Source: Omphiscola glabra (taxonomy: Eukaryota > Mollusca > Gastropoda > Lymnaeidae). Taken from it: a stretch of 64,000 nucleotides of DNA. Made by a program: the position numbers and the translations under genes. The DNA lies in assembly GCA_964017045.1 (NCBI GenBank), contig OZ024802.1:10304435-10368434 (forward strand), in the 5' to 3' direction. Shown here one piece after another: positions 31,601-45,000 of this stretch; position 1 is the stretch's first letter; the number at the start of each line of letters is the position of its first letter. Under the pieces are notes generated by a model, which made no database searches, was not told the origin of the DNA, and saw only the letters and a program-made list of their open reading frames with translations.

Positions 31601-33675
31601 TTAATTACCATACATTTAGGTTAAACTGAAAATGGTTTTGGTTGTTTTGTTGAAATTTGAAGGATTTATGTGCTTGTTAATTTAGAGATTTTTCTTGTTA
31701 TATTGACAGCTAAGCTAGAGATAAAAATTTTTGTTCATTTGTTGAATGACTTTGTTAATTCTTTAAATCTTCTGGCATCTCATGTAATCAACTTAGTACA
31801 GAATAATCTGCTTCTTACAATGGTACTAGTGGTGTATAGTTATTTATTTATCATTTTGTTAACTTTTAATTTATTCTACATTTTTTGTTCAATGGGATTC
31901 AGTCATGCAAACTATGGGATATAGTTAACCAATTTTCTCTCTAAAGGGACAATTTTATTTTTTGATTACTTTTAGTCAATTTGCTGTATTGTCATTTTAC
32001 TATTTTTACATTATATCAGTTGGGTTTCTAAAAATCCACACCAGGTATGTTTACTCAAATATTTATTGAAAATTTTTCTTCTAATTTTGTTACTGCTGAT
32101 GGTGAGTCCCAAAAATAATCAACATTTGTTAGTGAGGTAAAATGTATTTGTTTCTGTGGCCGTATGCGTGTGCCAGAATTTATTTAATGCATCTGCCTTT
32201 TTGGCATGTTGCATAACCTCTGGCTGGACCATCAAGTGAACTTGATACAACTTAATCAGATTTAAGCTTTACAGCGCTTTAAAAAGCTTACCCCATACAT
32301 ACGCTCAGTTTTAATGTTAAAATCCTTTTGGCATACATATATCCACTATCAATTATGATGTAAAATAATTTATTGAAACTATTTATCTTAAAAGAGAAAC
32401 TCACAATAATGTGTCTCCCAGAATCAGTATTTGCATCAAACCCACTTAAATGCCCAACTGATCATGACCTGAAAAATTTGAAATCAGTATTTATTCTTCA
32501 TATAATAACTAGGAATATATGAAGCATAGATGTACATTCACATAAATGACGATATAGTTTGAGAACCATTGGTGGAGAGCTGTTTTGAGTACCCTTGGTG
32601 GAGTTTTGGAATCATTCAATGTATTTTCGTAACTTTTATTTACCTTGAAATATTTGCCAGAGCTGGGGACCAACCAATCCAAATGTTTACAACTACAAGT
32701 TGTTGTACAAGCTAAACTAACAGCCATCTATCTGCCTTTGAATATTAACACTGTAATGACCAGCATCTGGTCACCAATTGTAAATCAAATTGCTGTTTAA
32801 ATTAACTTTGGTTATTTTTGTTTTTTTATTGTAAATAATTAATGCTGAAATAATTATAATGCTATCCATTACACACTTAATTATTTTATTTTTATTGGAG
32901 GGAAGTTATTTTATTTCAGGTATCTTAACTTCTTGATTATCATATCAACAGGTTGGGGATGGAGCTAGTAAATGACAAAAGTGAATGATGTATTTCTTTG
33001 AGTTGGTGACATTTAATGAAATCAAACGTCTATTCTGATGGGAAATATTAATTAATTTTTTTGAACACATTAAATTTGATTAAACTGACACTGTTTTAAT
33101 GTAATCAAGAATAAACCACTAATTTAATTGTTTATATAAATTGTGTCATCAAATTTCATATACATTTGGCACATTAATAAATAATATTAAAACATTTGAT
33201 AAACTGCACTAGAATTATTTGAGGGATTGGAGTGGTTCCTTTCTTAATGTCAGTAAATAGAAAGGATCATTTGGAAAAATACAAAAAATTGCAAACTTCC
33301 TAAGGATTGTATTATTTCTGCTCTTTCAAGCTCAAGACTATGATTACTATGAAGCATATGATTGTGTAACACACATCAATATTTTTGCTATTAACCCACC
33401 AATTCTCTATTTCCCATAGGTATTTCTCCAATAATGGTAAAATGGTAATTGTCATTGTTATAATTTGTGAGATTAGATCATTTTTAAGTGTACTTTTTTT
33501 ATGGGATATTTATATAGTGGGATTTATCTTTAATCGTACATTGCTCTGTATACTTTTTAAAACACATTTCATTCTTATTAAAATAACTTAAAAGAATCAG
33601 GGCAGTCATTGAAATGTAATGACAGAAATTAATAAAGAAAATTACAACATTCTTCCTGAATTCTCTTTCATATCG
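31601..33675. other. Intergenic AT-rich sequence between UAP1 and VPS26
   Basis: No gene found. At 32,553-32,571 atagtttgagaaccattg is a good match to the right terminal repeat of a hAT element, but no left partner was found nearby. Confidence 0.4.
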
Positions 33676-33742
33676 TATCAACAGACCTGCCAACCTGCCA
33701 AGAAAAAAAATCTGTGGGGCCGCTGCCCCCAGGATGTGCGAA

Positions 33743-33743
<1 letters not shown>

Positions 33744-33780
<37 letters not shown>
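33744..33780 (+). repeat. 37-base poly-G tract
   Basis: An uninterrupted run of 37 G. Such a tract can form G-quadruplexes and is a common place for assembly or polymerase-slippage error, so its exact length should not be trusted. Confidence 0.9.
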
Positions 33781-34428
33781 CTTTGGTTTAAGATCTGTAA
33801 ACTAATGCACAAGACTTTTTTTTTTAGTAAATAAAGAAATATAAAGTTACCTCCATTCTCTTTGAAGAGACCAAAGAAAATGAGAAAAATATACAGATTT
33901 ATACAGTACAGAATATCCATTTTATTTACATATGTACTTAGGCTGCTAAGAGTTCAGTTTTCTTGCCTATCCCTAGTGGCCTTTTTGCATTATTCCAACA
34001 GCTCTTTGGGCAACTTTCATGTTTGCCCTTGTTTCATTGTTATTTTTCTTCACATTTCTAGCAATCTGTGAATGTGGAAACATTTTTTGACTCTGGCATC
34101 AAATTTAAAACGATCGGAGTTGGCTGGAGAAATATTTCCTTCAATAAGAGAGGAGGTCAATAAAACGTCCGATTCTTTAGCAAAAAAATGAGACTTGGAT
34201 GTCGTAGATTCAAAGATTCACTGCACTTTTAGCTGCAGTTGTATAACGGTATGTTTATGAATATCATTGTACCCACCACTTTAAATAGATTTATCCATTT
34301 ACATTTAAATTAAGATGTCACAACAAAACTGAATTATTTTTAGCCCAGTAAAAGGATGAATCGCGATCGGATAATTTGACGATTGAAGAATGATTTGGAG
34401 ATCGCGGCTCGGTTCGATAAAAACAAGG

Positions 34429-34611
34429 CAGTGTCTACACGTCCAGCGACCGGACTGATTGACTATTAGCGGTCATGTGACAAGGCTGACGGACAATATA
34501 TCGCTCTACTTTGTTATGGCGCTCATGTGACTTCATTAAATATATAATAGTAATAGCCGGGCGAATATCTCGAGAACTTATTCGTCCGGTCGCCGGACAT
34601 GTAAACGCTAC
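34429..34611. mobile_element. Nested MITE-like element with about 26-bp inverted termini
   Basis: gtgtctacacgtccagcgac followed by cggac on the left pairs with, reverse complemented from the right, gcgtttacatgtccggcgac followed by cggac. The pairing is strong with about five mismatches, enclosing about 180 bp. It is inside the 1.1-kb CAGACCTG element. Target duplication not recognised. Confidence 0.6.
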
Positions 34612-34810
34612 GTAAAAATAAAGGAATAGACCACTTCCTGTCGTATCCGATTTTTAAAATTTATTTTTCGCTTTCGGATTTTTATGACGGGTGAAAAATT
34701 ATAAAGTTCGGAAAATCAGAATTTGTACGGGTTTGTCGGAAGGTCGGAATAAGGGGTAAAAAATCCGTAGAATTCTGACAAAATCGGAAGGGTTGACAGG
34801 TCTGTATCAA

Positions 34811-35220
34811 GAGCCATTTTCTTTTTCTCTTATGACTAAAATTTAACAATTCTAACTTATTTAACAAAATTTACTAATCTCTGACCCCTTCTGGATGTCA
34901 GTTTTCAATATTTGGTTATGTATAGTTCCAGCAGATATTTTCTACTGCAACTAAAAATTTACAAATGACAAAGTTAACTGGAACTTGTGCTGCTAGAGGG
35001 TAATGTTTACACTCTTTCAGAAAATTTATGAAGAAACTACCCAAAGAACATAATAAGGATAGTTCAATATCCCATCCGCTACAACACACACATATTATTA
35101 AGTCTAATTTCTTATACAAACCATTTTGAGGGCCAAAAATTTGTCAAACCCTGGTTTTAGTGTCCAAATTGGGTGAAACAAATAGGAAAAAAAATACAAT
35201 ATGGAAAAAAAGTCATTTGT
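34811..35220. other. Intergenic AT-rich sequence
   Basis: Nothing recognisable apart from short homopolymers. Confidence 0.4.
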
Positions 35221-38200
35221 ATCTTTATTGCACAGAAGAGTTCATACATTCTTTGACAAATCTGCATGATTAACAAAACTGAAGGGCTACAAAATCAATC
35301 TCACAAAACAGTACCAACTCTTCTCACACTTTCACTCCTACCACTATCACAAGAAGATTTTTTTTTTAATCTGTACAAAACACATTTTAAAATGTTGTAA
35401 GACAGAACCCACAACCATTCATCCACGTTTGTTCAATTACGCTCGTTTAATCAACTAGAAATTTTGATAAACAATGGTGTCAACTAAAATACAGGCAATA
35501 CAAGAAAGTCATAACTTGCAGTTCCTACAGTCTGCAAAAAAACAAACAAAGTAATGTGTTTGAGTTAAACATGAATTAACTGAACAAACAAATTGAGAGC
35601 ACAGTAGCTACAATTGAAATGTGTTAATAGACCAGAGGATATAAACCAAAAGCAGCAGGAAAAAAAAAAATTGAACGGTCTGAGTGGAAAAAAATACTGA
35701 AATTTTATTTTAAGCAGTGAGTCTAAATTGTTCACTTTTAAAACATTTTCATATGCCAACTGGCATGATTTACTGGAATGTACACTTTGATTTCACAGTC
35801 GTTTTTTTTCAAGCCCCTTGTGCAATTTAAAAAAAAAAAATTTGTTGTCATTAAACTAATACATAAACAATAGTCTATAAAATACCAGTTGTGTAATGCA
35901 ATATCACAAACATATGTCCAGCCATTCAAGAACAATTAGAGCAAAATTTAAATGGGAAGGGTTTGGGCATTTTTGGTGTTAGTTTAAATAGTATAATTAA
36001 AAGTATTTAAGCAATAATAAAGAAAGCAACACAAAAAAGTGAACATTTCTTAAGAATATTTAGAAAAAAATCCAGGATATTTTAAGACTGAAGTTTAAAA
36101 AACAGAGAGCATTATCTTAACTCAGTTATAATATTACATTTATTAAGACTTTAGATAAGATTATCCTTTCATTAATGTTTAGAATAGAAAGAATGGGAAA
36201 AGAACATTCATTGTTGAATGGACCAGGTAATCTAAATAACTAACATAAGCTAATCCCTTTCAAACAGATAGTGCTGTAGTGATCTTGAATTTATTACTTG
36301 TTATAAAAGAGGGGAGGAGACATAAAAAATAAATTTACAAATAGTTTTCATCACAATAAAAATGGCTTCTATGTTTTAATATAAATCAAATGAACAGATT
36401 TCCTTTTTTATAAATTTGAATTGGTCTGTCAAGTCATTCAGTCACTGTTAACTCCCAGAGCAAAAATGTAAACAAATGTGTTAAGTGTGGTGAATAGAAA
36501 AAAACTTGAACAAACACACACTTTGATTTTGAAATTCTATGGCTTATACTTATACTGAAAACTGCCTGTGCATTCCATTGAAGGCCAGAAAAAAGGTTTT
36601 ATGTATATATTTTCATAAATACAGTACAAAATGTCTTGGAACAAACTATTGCTTTGTAAAGACATTTTGGGCTATATAAAGTCTGTTAAGAAAATTGCTG
36701 GTCTTAACAATACCAACTCTCACAAATTAAAAATCACCATACAATATCAGAGTTTGTAGTTTCCCTTGTTATAGCACATATGAATTATATGTGCAAACCT
36801 TTTCAAATTTTAATTTTTTTTTAAAAGTTGTACTTTTAATATATTTAGAAATTAACTAGCTGTGATGGAATGAAGGAAAACAACAAAAATAAGAAACCAT
36901 CTTTTAAACCCCAGAACTAAATCTTCAGCTAAAATCAAATGTCAAATACTTGATTATATTAACCTTTAAGGTTATGGGGGTTTGTTTCTTTTATTACAGA
37001 TCCAGACTCAACCACAAAAAGAAAGCATTCTGGATAAGAGCTGAAAATGCTGAATCATATATACTTTATGCGTTAATCAAGTGGGACTTGATATCTGATT
37101 AGGTATAAGTTTAGTGGTGTCAGATGGAAACAAGAGGTCTCTTGCAAATCTCAATTAATGCACTTGTCCAATTACATTTAAAATTGTTATTTCTTTTAAC
37201 TGCTTGAGCCAAATCCACATGCTAACAATAAGACATTTATTGAACCAAAGTTATAATTTAACATAACATAAGCAATGCTAAATTAATGTTATACTTTAAC
37301 ATAATGTAAGCAATGCTAAAGTCTTACAAAAATAACAAAACCAAATGGACAGAAACCAGGTATTTTGTTTGTTATATTAATGTTGACAAAATAATGTGCT
37401 AATTATGGAGTAATAACATGAGACCATGGGCTGCTGAGTAAAAACAAAACAATCTTTTATATACAACCCACAAGCCAAATGGTACAAACAGTTTTTGGGA
37501 TGCTGTTTTAGGCTGAAAAAAATTTCTTATTAGATCTCTATACTGGGATGGTCAACAATGGTCTATCTAAAAGCTAGAAAAATACAAGTTCATCAAAGCA
37601 ATAATTGAATTTGGATATTAGTAGCATACATTTTCCAAGCTCTTCCCAGTTCCAAATTTCATGATTAATAACATTGGTTACAGACATAAATAGTGGGGTT
37701 TACACAGTGAGTCACATTTTTCAACAGTGAAAGATATAATCCTCAGATTAATAAAAATGACAGAGACCCAAGCATTGTTTCGTGTTGATCGTCACTACAC
37801 ACACAATTTACTATACCCATAAAAATAAGTCATTTCTATTCATAAAGAAACTGTATCAGAAAACAACTCATGACATCATGCTTGCACACCTTTCCTTAAC
37901 TGTTCATACAAAAAAACTGTTTTAGAACACAACTGCTACCGACAAAACTTAAGGAAATAAACAGCATTAAGTCTGTGTAAAGGTTAAAAATCGATTAAAG
38001 ATTTATAGAGTGATTATTATATTAATAACTATACTTGGTGATAAGTTAAGTCATTTTCATGATGATTTTATTTGTCCAACAAAAAAACCTCATTAATAAA
38101 ATGTGCCTCTCAAAACACTAGCTGTTCATGGGCATGATACACACAGCATTCAGTGGAGGAAGGTCAAAGGCAAGGAAGAGACACAGCCTTGGACATTTAT

Positions 38201-39084
38201 AAGATTAAGATAAAAAATTAATTCATTGATGCAGCCATAATACAATCACATGTAGCAAACGCATCCTCTGTAAATTGTATTATGTTTTTTTAATGCATCT
38301 CACGCATCTCTTTAAATTTTAAGCAAAGTTGTGCACATCCACTTTTAATTTTTTTTAACATTACTACTTGTTTGGATGTATTTATATTTTTATGAACTTA
38401 TTCATGGGAACAAACTGTCCTCCATTATTTACAATCCAAAATTTCTAGGTCATTTTAACATTGCATTCCAGTAATTCTGAGTAATATAACCACAACTAAA
38501 AAAAAAACCCATTCAAAACTCATTCATTTTGTCAATACGCATAATTCTGTCAGAAACAACTATCAGGTTGACCCAGTGCTTTCTTAAAGCATCACTTTCT
38601 ATTTACACTATAGACCAGTCCATCAGTGTAACTCAAAAAATTGTAGCAGCATTAAACATTTATATTATTAACACGAGTTTGTTTTTTCCCTAAGTTAAGC
38701 TGTAGATTGGAACGTCTAATAATTCTATTTTTCAGAAAAGGTCAAACTTACAGAACTGGAATCACAATACTTTTTTAAAAATGTGAAATGGACTTCCCCT
38801 TGAACTTTGTTATCTGATCTCTATTTTATAGTGTCATCCAATCCCCCACAAATATTTTTTTGCATGTTTACTAATGTTATTTTTACTAAAGCTGATGAAA
38901 ATATCTGTTCCATAACAAGACAATAAACAAAAAGTTTATTAACATGCATTGATGTGTCAACCACCATACGACTAGACCTGAAACAGCTCTATTGAATTTG
39001 GAAATACAAATTTCTTAAGTGAATAAAATCAATTGAGCATGAAACCAAAACCTGCAAATAAACAAATAAAGATGGCAATAAGTA
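35221..39084 (-). other. Probable long VPS26 3' UTR
   Basis: On the minus strand, no coding sequence follows the VPS26 stop at 39,085-39,087, and the stretch is free of tandem repeats. A minus-strand aataaa (plus tttatt at 35,224-35,229) near the gene-distal end is a possible polyadenylation signal. The true end could be closer to the stop. No other gene is visible here on either strand. Confidence 0.35.
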
Positions 39085-42000
39085 TCATTTCTCTTTCTGT
39101 TCTTTTTCTTCTTCCTCTTTTCTATCATCTTCCTCATTATCTTCTTGATGCTGCTGGTATGAGGTTTTACTGCTTCCACCACCATCAGATAATAAGGAAG
39201 GATTGTGATGTGACAGGGCGGCCTGGTAATTCTTGCGAATTTTATCAGCTCGTCTGAAGATTGTGATTTCCTGGATTTGTTAAAATTTAAGAGGAAAAAA
39301 ATTATTGTTGACAAAAAAATTAATGACAAAACATTAGAAACTATGTGTTTTAGTTTAAAAAAAAAACATTAACACAAAAATTACTTTATTTCTGTTTGGA
39401 CTATCAAAATATGGTATCTGTAATGAGTAGTAATGGTCATCATTTTACACACCTGTTGTTTAAAATAACGTCGTTCCTCTTCATCAACCAAAACAAGATT
39501 GAGGTAATATCTCACAGAGAACTTCTTGTTAATGTCCCTCATAGTTGGTGTCAGTTCATAGCCACTTAGAAAGAGTCGAATCGGTATAGATTCACCTAAA
39601 CACAAATGTTCAAGATGTGAAATTTTCAGAACTTCCTAAGTTTTAAAAACCCTTTATCCTTTCTTAGTTCTGGATATTTCATTTTAGAGATTTTTTAGAT
39701 GTTGAATATGACAAGGAACTCCTTCACTAATGCCAAACAGGTCTCTGGAAACCACTTATTGGAATTCTGAAGATCTTAGACCTTTTCACCAAGTTAACTT
39801 TTAAGGTCTTAATTTTTTTTGCTCTTTTGAAAATTTCTATTCCTTGCATTGACCATCTCCACTTTGTGCACCTCCTTAACTGCAAGACTGTCTTTGACAG
39901 ATTATTTTAGATAAAGGAATGAATGCTTAGAAACACACAAGAAATAATTTTCTATTGAATTATACTAACAAGAAACATGATTTCACCCAAAAAACTTGAC
40001 TGAAATGCACAGAAAAATTATTTCTGGAAGGGTTTTAAACGAAAATTAATTATTTTTCTGTCAGGGATCTAGTTATACGTACCTCTCACTGGTGCACCAT
40101 CCATTATCTCATATTTTGCTATTGTTTCATTCTCATTAAATGTGTTTGGTCCTGAAAAAAGAGAAAGCTTAACTATTTTTTCAGATGTGCAAAATTGTGA
40201 ACTATCAATAACTGCACGCAAATATTACCCATGTTCAGATAAGTTCATAAAAATTTTGATGCTATATATTTAGTGTTAAGTACAAAATCTTAAGTGAAGG
40301 TAACGAAATTTTGGTTTAGATTTAAATTAACTTTTAAAAAGTCCTGGATTTACCTCAGTCAAAAAAAAAATTCAACTATGATTTTAGCATAAATCATAAT
40401 AAATGTCAAGATAAGCATTTATAAGAATCAGGTAGAAAAATAAACCCAACTGAAATGCAAATGATAATATTTAAGCCATTATGTAAGTTTCCATATAATG
40501 GAAGCATAGAAAAATTTAATATTAATTGCCTTCTTTAAAACTTGGACAAAAACAGAGTTAGAGGAACACAAGAAAAAGGGAGAAGAAAAATAAAATGAGC
40601 TTCTTTAAATCCCAGCAAGTTTTCAGGGATGTTATTTAAACATAGTTTACCGTTATCTCATGTTATCAATGCCATACTTGTTAAATATAATATTCTTTTC
40701 CTACCTGAAGAGCTTTCTATATTGAAAAAAAATAATAAAAAATGTACTTAATGATGATGGTAAAAATATTTAATAGGTTTTTGTTCAATGGGGGGTAACT
40801 ATTTCTATGAAAATTTTTGAATATAATTTTAGTTTAGGCAAAGAGAACATTTTTTAAAATTTAAATATATATATATATATATCTTTTTATTTGCATGGAG
40901 TTGCTGCACTACTCGATACATCATTCTTTATAGAAAATTGTGATGGAAAACTAAAATTAATTTTAAAATTTAATTATGAAAGAAACAGTAAATGAAATAA
41001 AGCTTCATCAAATACATTTTTACCACGACGATTTCTTTTATTTCCTGCAAAATTTTTAGGATGTTTCATAATCAATGATGAATATCTTTCTATACTAAAG
41101 ACAGACTTTTTCACAGAAAAATTACAGAAGTTTACAATCTTATAATATTTCATTTTAAAAAAATGTTTTAAAAAAAAAGGATGTATCTTACTGTGCACAA
41201 CAGCTATTAGAAAATGTGAAGAAGAAAGTATAACAGACACATTTACAATATTTCTATTGACCCATTTTTAAAGTTTTAAGGGCCTTCATTATAAAGAGTA
41301 AAAGCTTCTTTTTCCAAATAATATTATAGATCGCAAGATGATTTGTATAATTTTAAAATTTTCATGATTATTTAATAAAATTGCATTATTATCCATCTCT
41401 TTTTAATAAAACATTTATTTCCATGCTGTTTCTTTTCAATTTATAAACAATGCAGCTGTTTAAATAATTTTGTAAATCACATACATTTGCCTAAGTTAAT
41501 ATTACAGGTGAGCCCATCAAAAGTTCAACCCGACAACAGAAAGAAAGGATCAAATGAATGCTAATTTCATTCAAAAATGTATCATTCCATTTAGAGTCAT
41601 GGCAGCAGCATAAATACTATATGAAATGAGATTCAACTATATAAATATAGCCCAGCATCTAGCTAGCCAAAATAAAGAGATGTACAAGCACATTTATATA
41701 TATTTATAAAATAATAGAAAGCAAAAAAAAGCAAAACAAATGAATCAAGCCGAGTTTCTCCCCTGCCACTAGTGGTTCTGAGGAGGCATGGTCCATGCGC
41801 CCTTTGACTTTATGAATGTATGTGATACCTGTAAATGTAAAAGTACCTGTGCCAGTGGTCTCGCGTTTTATCACTTGCAGTTCCATGTGCTTGATTTTGA
41901 TGCGGACCAGCAAGAAGTAAATCTTACCAACTATCACATCTTTTAAATGGTATCTGGAAACCAAAGGAAAGGGAGATGCAACTCAAAATTACACAAAGTT

Positions 42001-45000
42001 ACAAGGAAAACAAAAAAAGAAATCCAGTCAAATAAGTGACTTTTAAATACAAAAACTCACTGAGAAGAAACAATTCTATTTCAAATTTAGCCTTTTGTTC
42101 TGTCCAAAATGTTACTTTTTCATCTTTACTGACATTTATTATTATTAAATGATGATATGGAGGTAATTTATTTCTTACATTATTTTAAATGAGTAAGAAA
42201 AGAATTGATTCTTCACTGAGCTGTTAACACAAATCAACTATGAAAATTAAAGAGTAAAACAATACGCAACAACAGTAAATGAAGCATCTGCACATGGTGG
42301 ATTTACATCAAATCGTCTGCATGGATCTCAGACTATGGCATCACATGTGAATTTGACATTTAACAAATAAAGCAAACTACTTAGATCATATGTAGATAAA
42401 GAAACATTTAAACATAGAATTATTGACATTGAAACACAGAGATATATAAATTGAAACATTTAGCTATATAAACATTGAAAGCTATCAGAATTTCTCTAAC
42501 AAAGAGTGCTCCACAGGTATGATTAATAACTAAAATGAATGTCAAAATTTTTTTTTTACAAATAACAACTAGATACTGCTACACTATAATTGTATTCAGA
42601 TTCTACTAACATAATCCTCCACTGCATTGAAAATAAAAGTGTGTTTTGCCGACTTAATCATTTTTAACAAAGTTAATTTTTAATTTCAATTGAGGACAAT
42701 AGCTGATGTTAGATTCCTTATTTTGATATTTTTGAAATAACCATAAGGCTATATAGCAGTAAGGGTGTTTATATTTTAGCTAGTATTGTGGCTGATTTCA
42801 CTTTTGATGAGTGTTAATAAAATTAATTTAAAAATAAATGGTTAAAAAAAACACTTCTCATTCAAAATACTCTACATTTTTTTTTAATTAAGCACACCTA
42901 GCAAAATAAACAAGGAGAATAAATATGATACTCACAGTACATCAAATATTCAATGCCTAATATCTTGTGACTAAAAATTGGTTTACAATAGCAATAGTTC
43001 AGTACCTGCCCCTGTTGTTTCTCTTCTAACTATTGCCAGCTCCATATATCTAATTTTGATCCTCACCAGCAGGAAATAGATCTTACCCACGATCACATCT
43101 TTCAAGTGATATCTTCAGCCATGATAATATAATAACGGTAAGTAAGTAACTGAGAATGAGCGATGGAATCAACATTGATGATAGTTTAGGCCAGGGATCT
43201 AAAACTCAAACTGCCCTTTGGATGGCATTAGAGGATAATTTGATGGTCGCAACACACCTTCATAAATCTTCATTAAGTGTTGTGTCTTATTTTGTCAAAC
43301 ACAAGAAGAGCGTTAGTGCTTTTTTAATTATCCAGTTGGGCATGATGTTTTGCTTGGAAGAATTGTTGGTGTGGATAAGAAGATAGAAAAAGATAAATTA
43401 AAAGTTATTTGTGAGATCAAAGACAGTGAATGTGTCTGTGGAAAACAGAAATTAAAAAAAACGAAAAAGGCAGAACAAGATTAAATATTTCAAGGATAAA
43501 GAAATATTACAAAATTAATTGCCAATGTATTCTTGACCCATGCCTCACATTATTCCTCACCAAGGATTCCCCAAGTATAGAATATAAATTTCTAATCCAA
43601 CTTAATTTTTCTATTTTTTATGCTTATAATAATTTATCTTTTACTGATGATGATGATTGAGTACTTTTATAGCGCTTGTGTCCATGCTATTTTAGCATGC
43701 TCACAGCGCTCTGATTTGCTAAATCTATTTTTCTTTCCTTATTATCTATTTTCACTGATAATTTAAAACCTATTTCCACTGATATAGACTTTCTTAAAGT
43801 ATTCTGGCTTATTTTCATGTCCCTTAGAGCTATTATAAACGTCTTGCATTTTAAACATATAACTTTCAGAAGTTCAAAGAAATCAATAAAATTTTAATGA
43901 CTGATAAAACAAAATACATACTTCGATTTATTGTATTCAAACTCAATATGTAGACAGTCTTCAATGCCAACCTCCATTTTAATGCTTGAGTTCATTTCTG
44001 GGTACTGTGACAATGTGTGTACAACAATATCTTGCTCTTTCACTGTGTCGGAAATGCGCTTTACAATTGTTACCCTTAAAAAATACCTGTAAGATAATAA
44101 AATCAGAGAAATAGTTAACATACTATTAAGCAGCATTAATTATTAACCATGTTGAATAATGTTTATATATAAGGACGATGACCATTCATTCAGTCCTAAT
44201 ACAGGTGCTGGGGGTAAATTGTAAAGGAATGCCATTTTTGTCTATGGCTGCTTTGGCAGAGGCTTCTCTATTGTTCATGGGTAGCTTGGTTGTCTTTGTG
44301 ATTTTGTTTTCCTTGGCCAATCCACTTTCAACACCTTCATGGGAGGTTAGTTTGAGGGCATTCTACACACAGACGTTATCTAATAAATTATATTTTCAAA
44401 ATGCATCCAATCCAAATATATATATTATTATTTTTCCCCAAAAGAGTTTTCCGATTTTTATACAAGTTGTAGGGATGTGTGCAATTAAAATATAATAATT
44501 ATTTAAAATGGCTGTCGTATTATTTTTTTTTAAAATTGTGTGGTGATTTAACTGTAAGTCTAGAGCAACAAGGCAACTTATGCTAATTAATTTTTTAATT
44601 CAAGTAATAACTAAACTCTGCAATGGCAGGTTCCAAGCCCAGGTGCAAAATGAGGAGGGTTGGCTGAGGCCAGCTACCTCACCTGTAAAAAACTAACAAT
44701 TGCTGCAGAAAGGTCAACAAGCAGAAAAAAAAACAACACCTTTTCAGCCCTGATAAGAGAGGGATCTTCTTCGTCCCCATGAAGAGTTATCAAGCCCTGC
44801 AGCCAAAGCCAGGTTATACCAGAAGCCTCAAAGCTGAGGACCTTCCTTTCAAGGCAATAAGCAGACTCCTGGAATGTGAGAACCATGCACTTGACAGGCA
44901 AATCAGCGCAAGTGGTGGCAGACATGAGAATATGAATGAAACCAACATTGCTGTACATGATTTTAAAATTGGCAATGCAGTTCTGGTCAAGCAACACCTT

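Larger units (their letters stand above)
33682..34804. mobile_element. 1.1-kb DNA element with CAGACCTG ends and 6-bp target duplication
   Basis: The left end cagacctgccaacc and the right end, reverse complemented, cagacctgtcaacc are inverted repeats of 14 bp with one mismatch. Identical flanks tatcaa (33,676-33,681 and 34,805-34,810) form a 6-bp target duplication. No intact transposase is present. It contains a 37-G tract and a nested element at 34,429-34,611. A second, much smaller element with the same first eight bases and a 6-bp duplication is at 59,197-59,364. The superfamily is uncertain; I recall 6-bp duplications for groups such as IS3EU and Dada, but the sequence does not decide. 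Confidence 0.82.

Noticed and set aside
43156..43386. 76-codon ORF next to VPS26 exon 5a
   Set aside because: It begins in a hAT-terminus-like stretch (ggccagggatctaaaactc) and shows no domain; probably transposon debris in an intron.
44178..44495. 105-codon hydrophobic ORF in a VPS26 intron
   Set aside because: No family recognised. The opposite strand gives a more protein-like but interrupted reading (KENKITKTTKLP), so it may be debris of another repeat; not enough to call.
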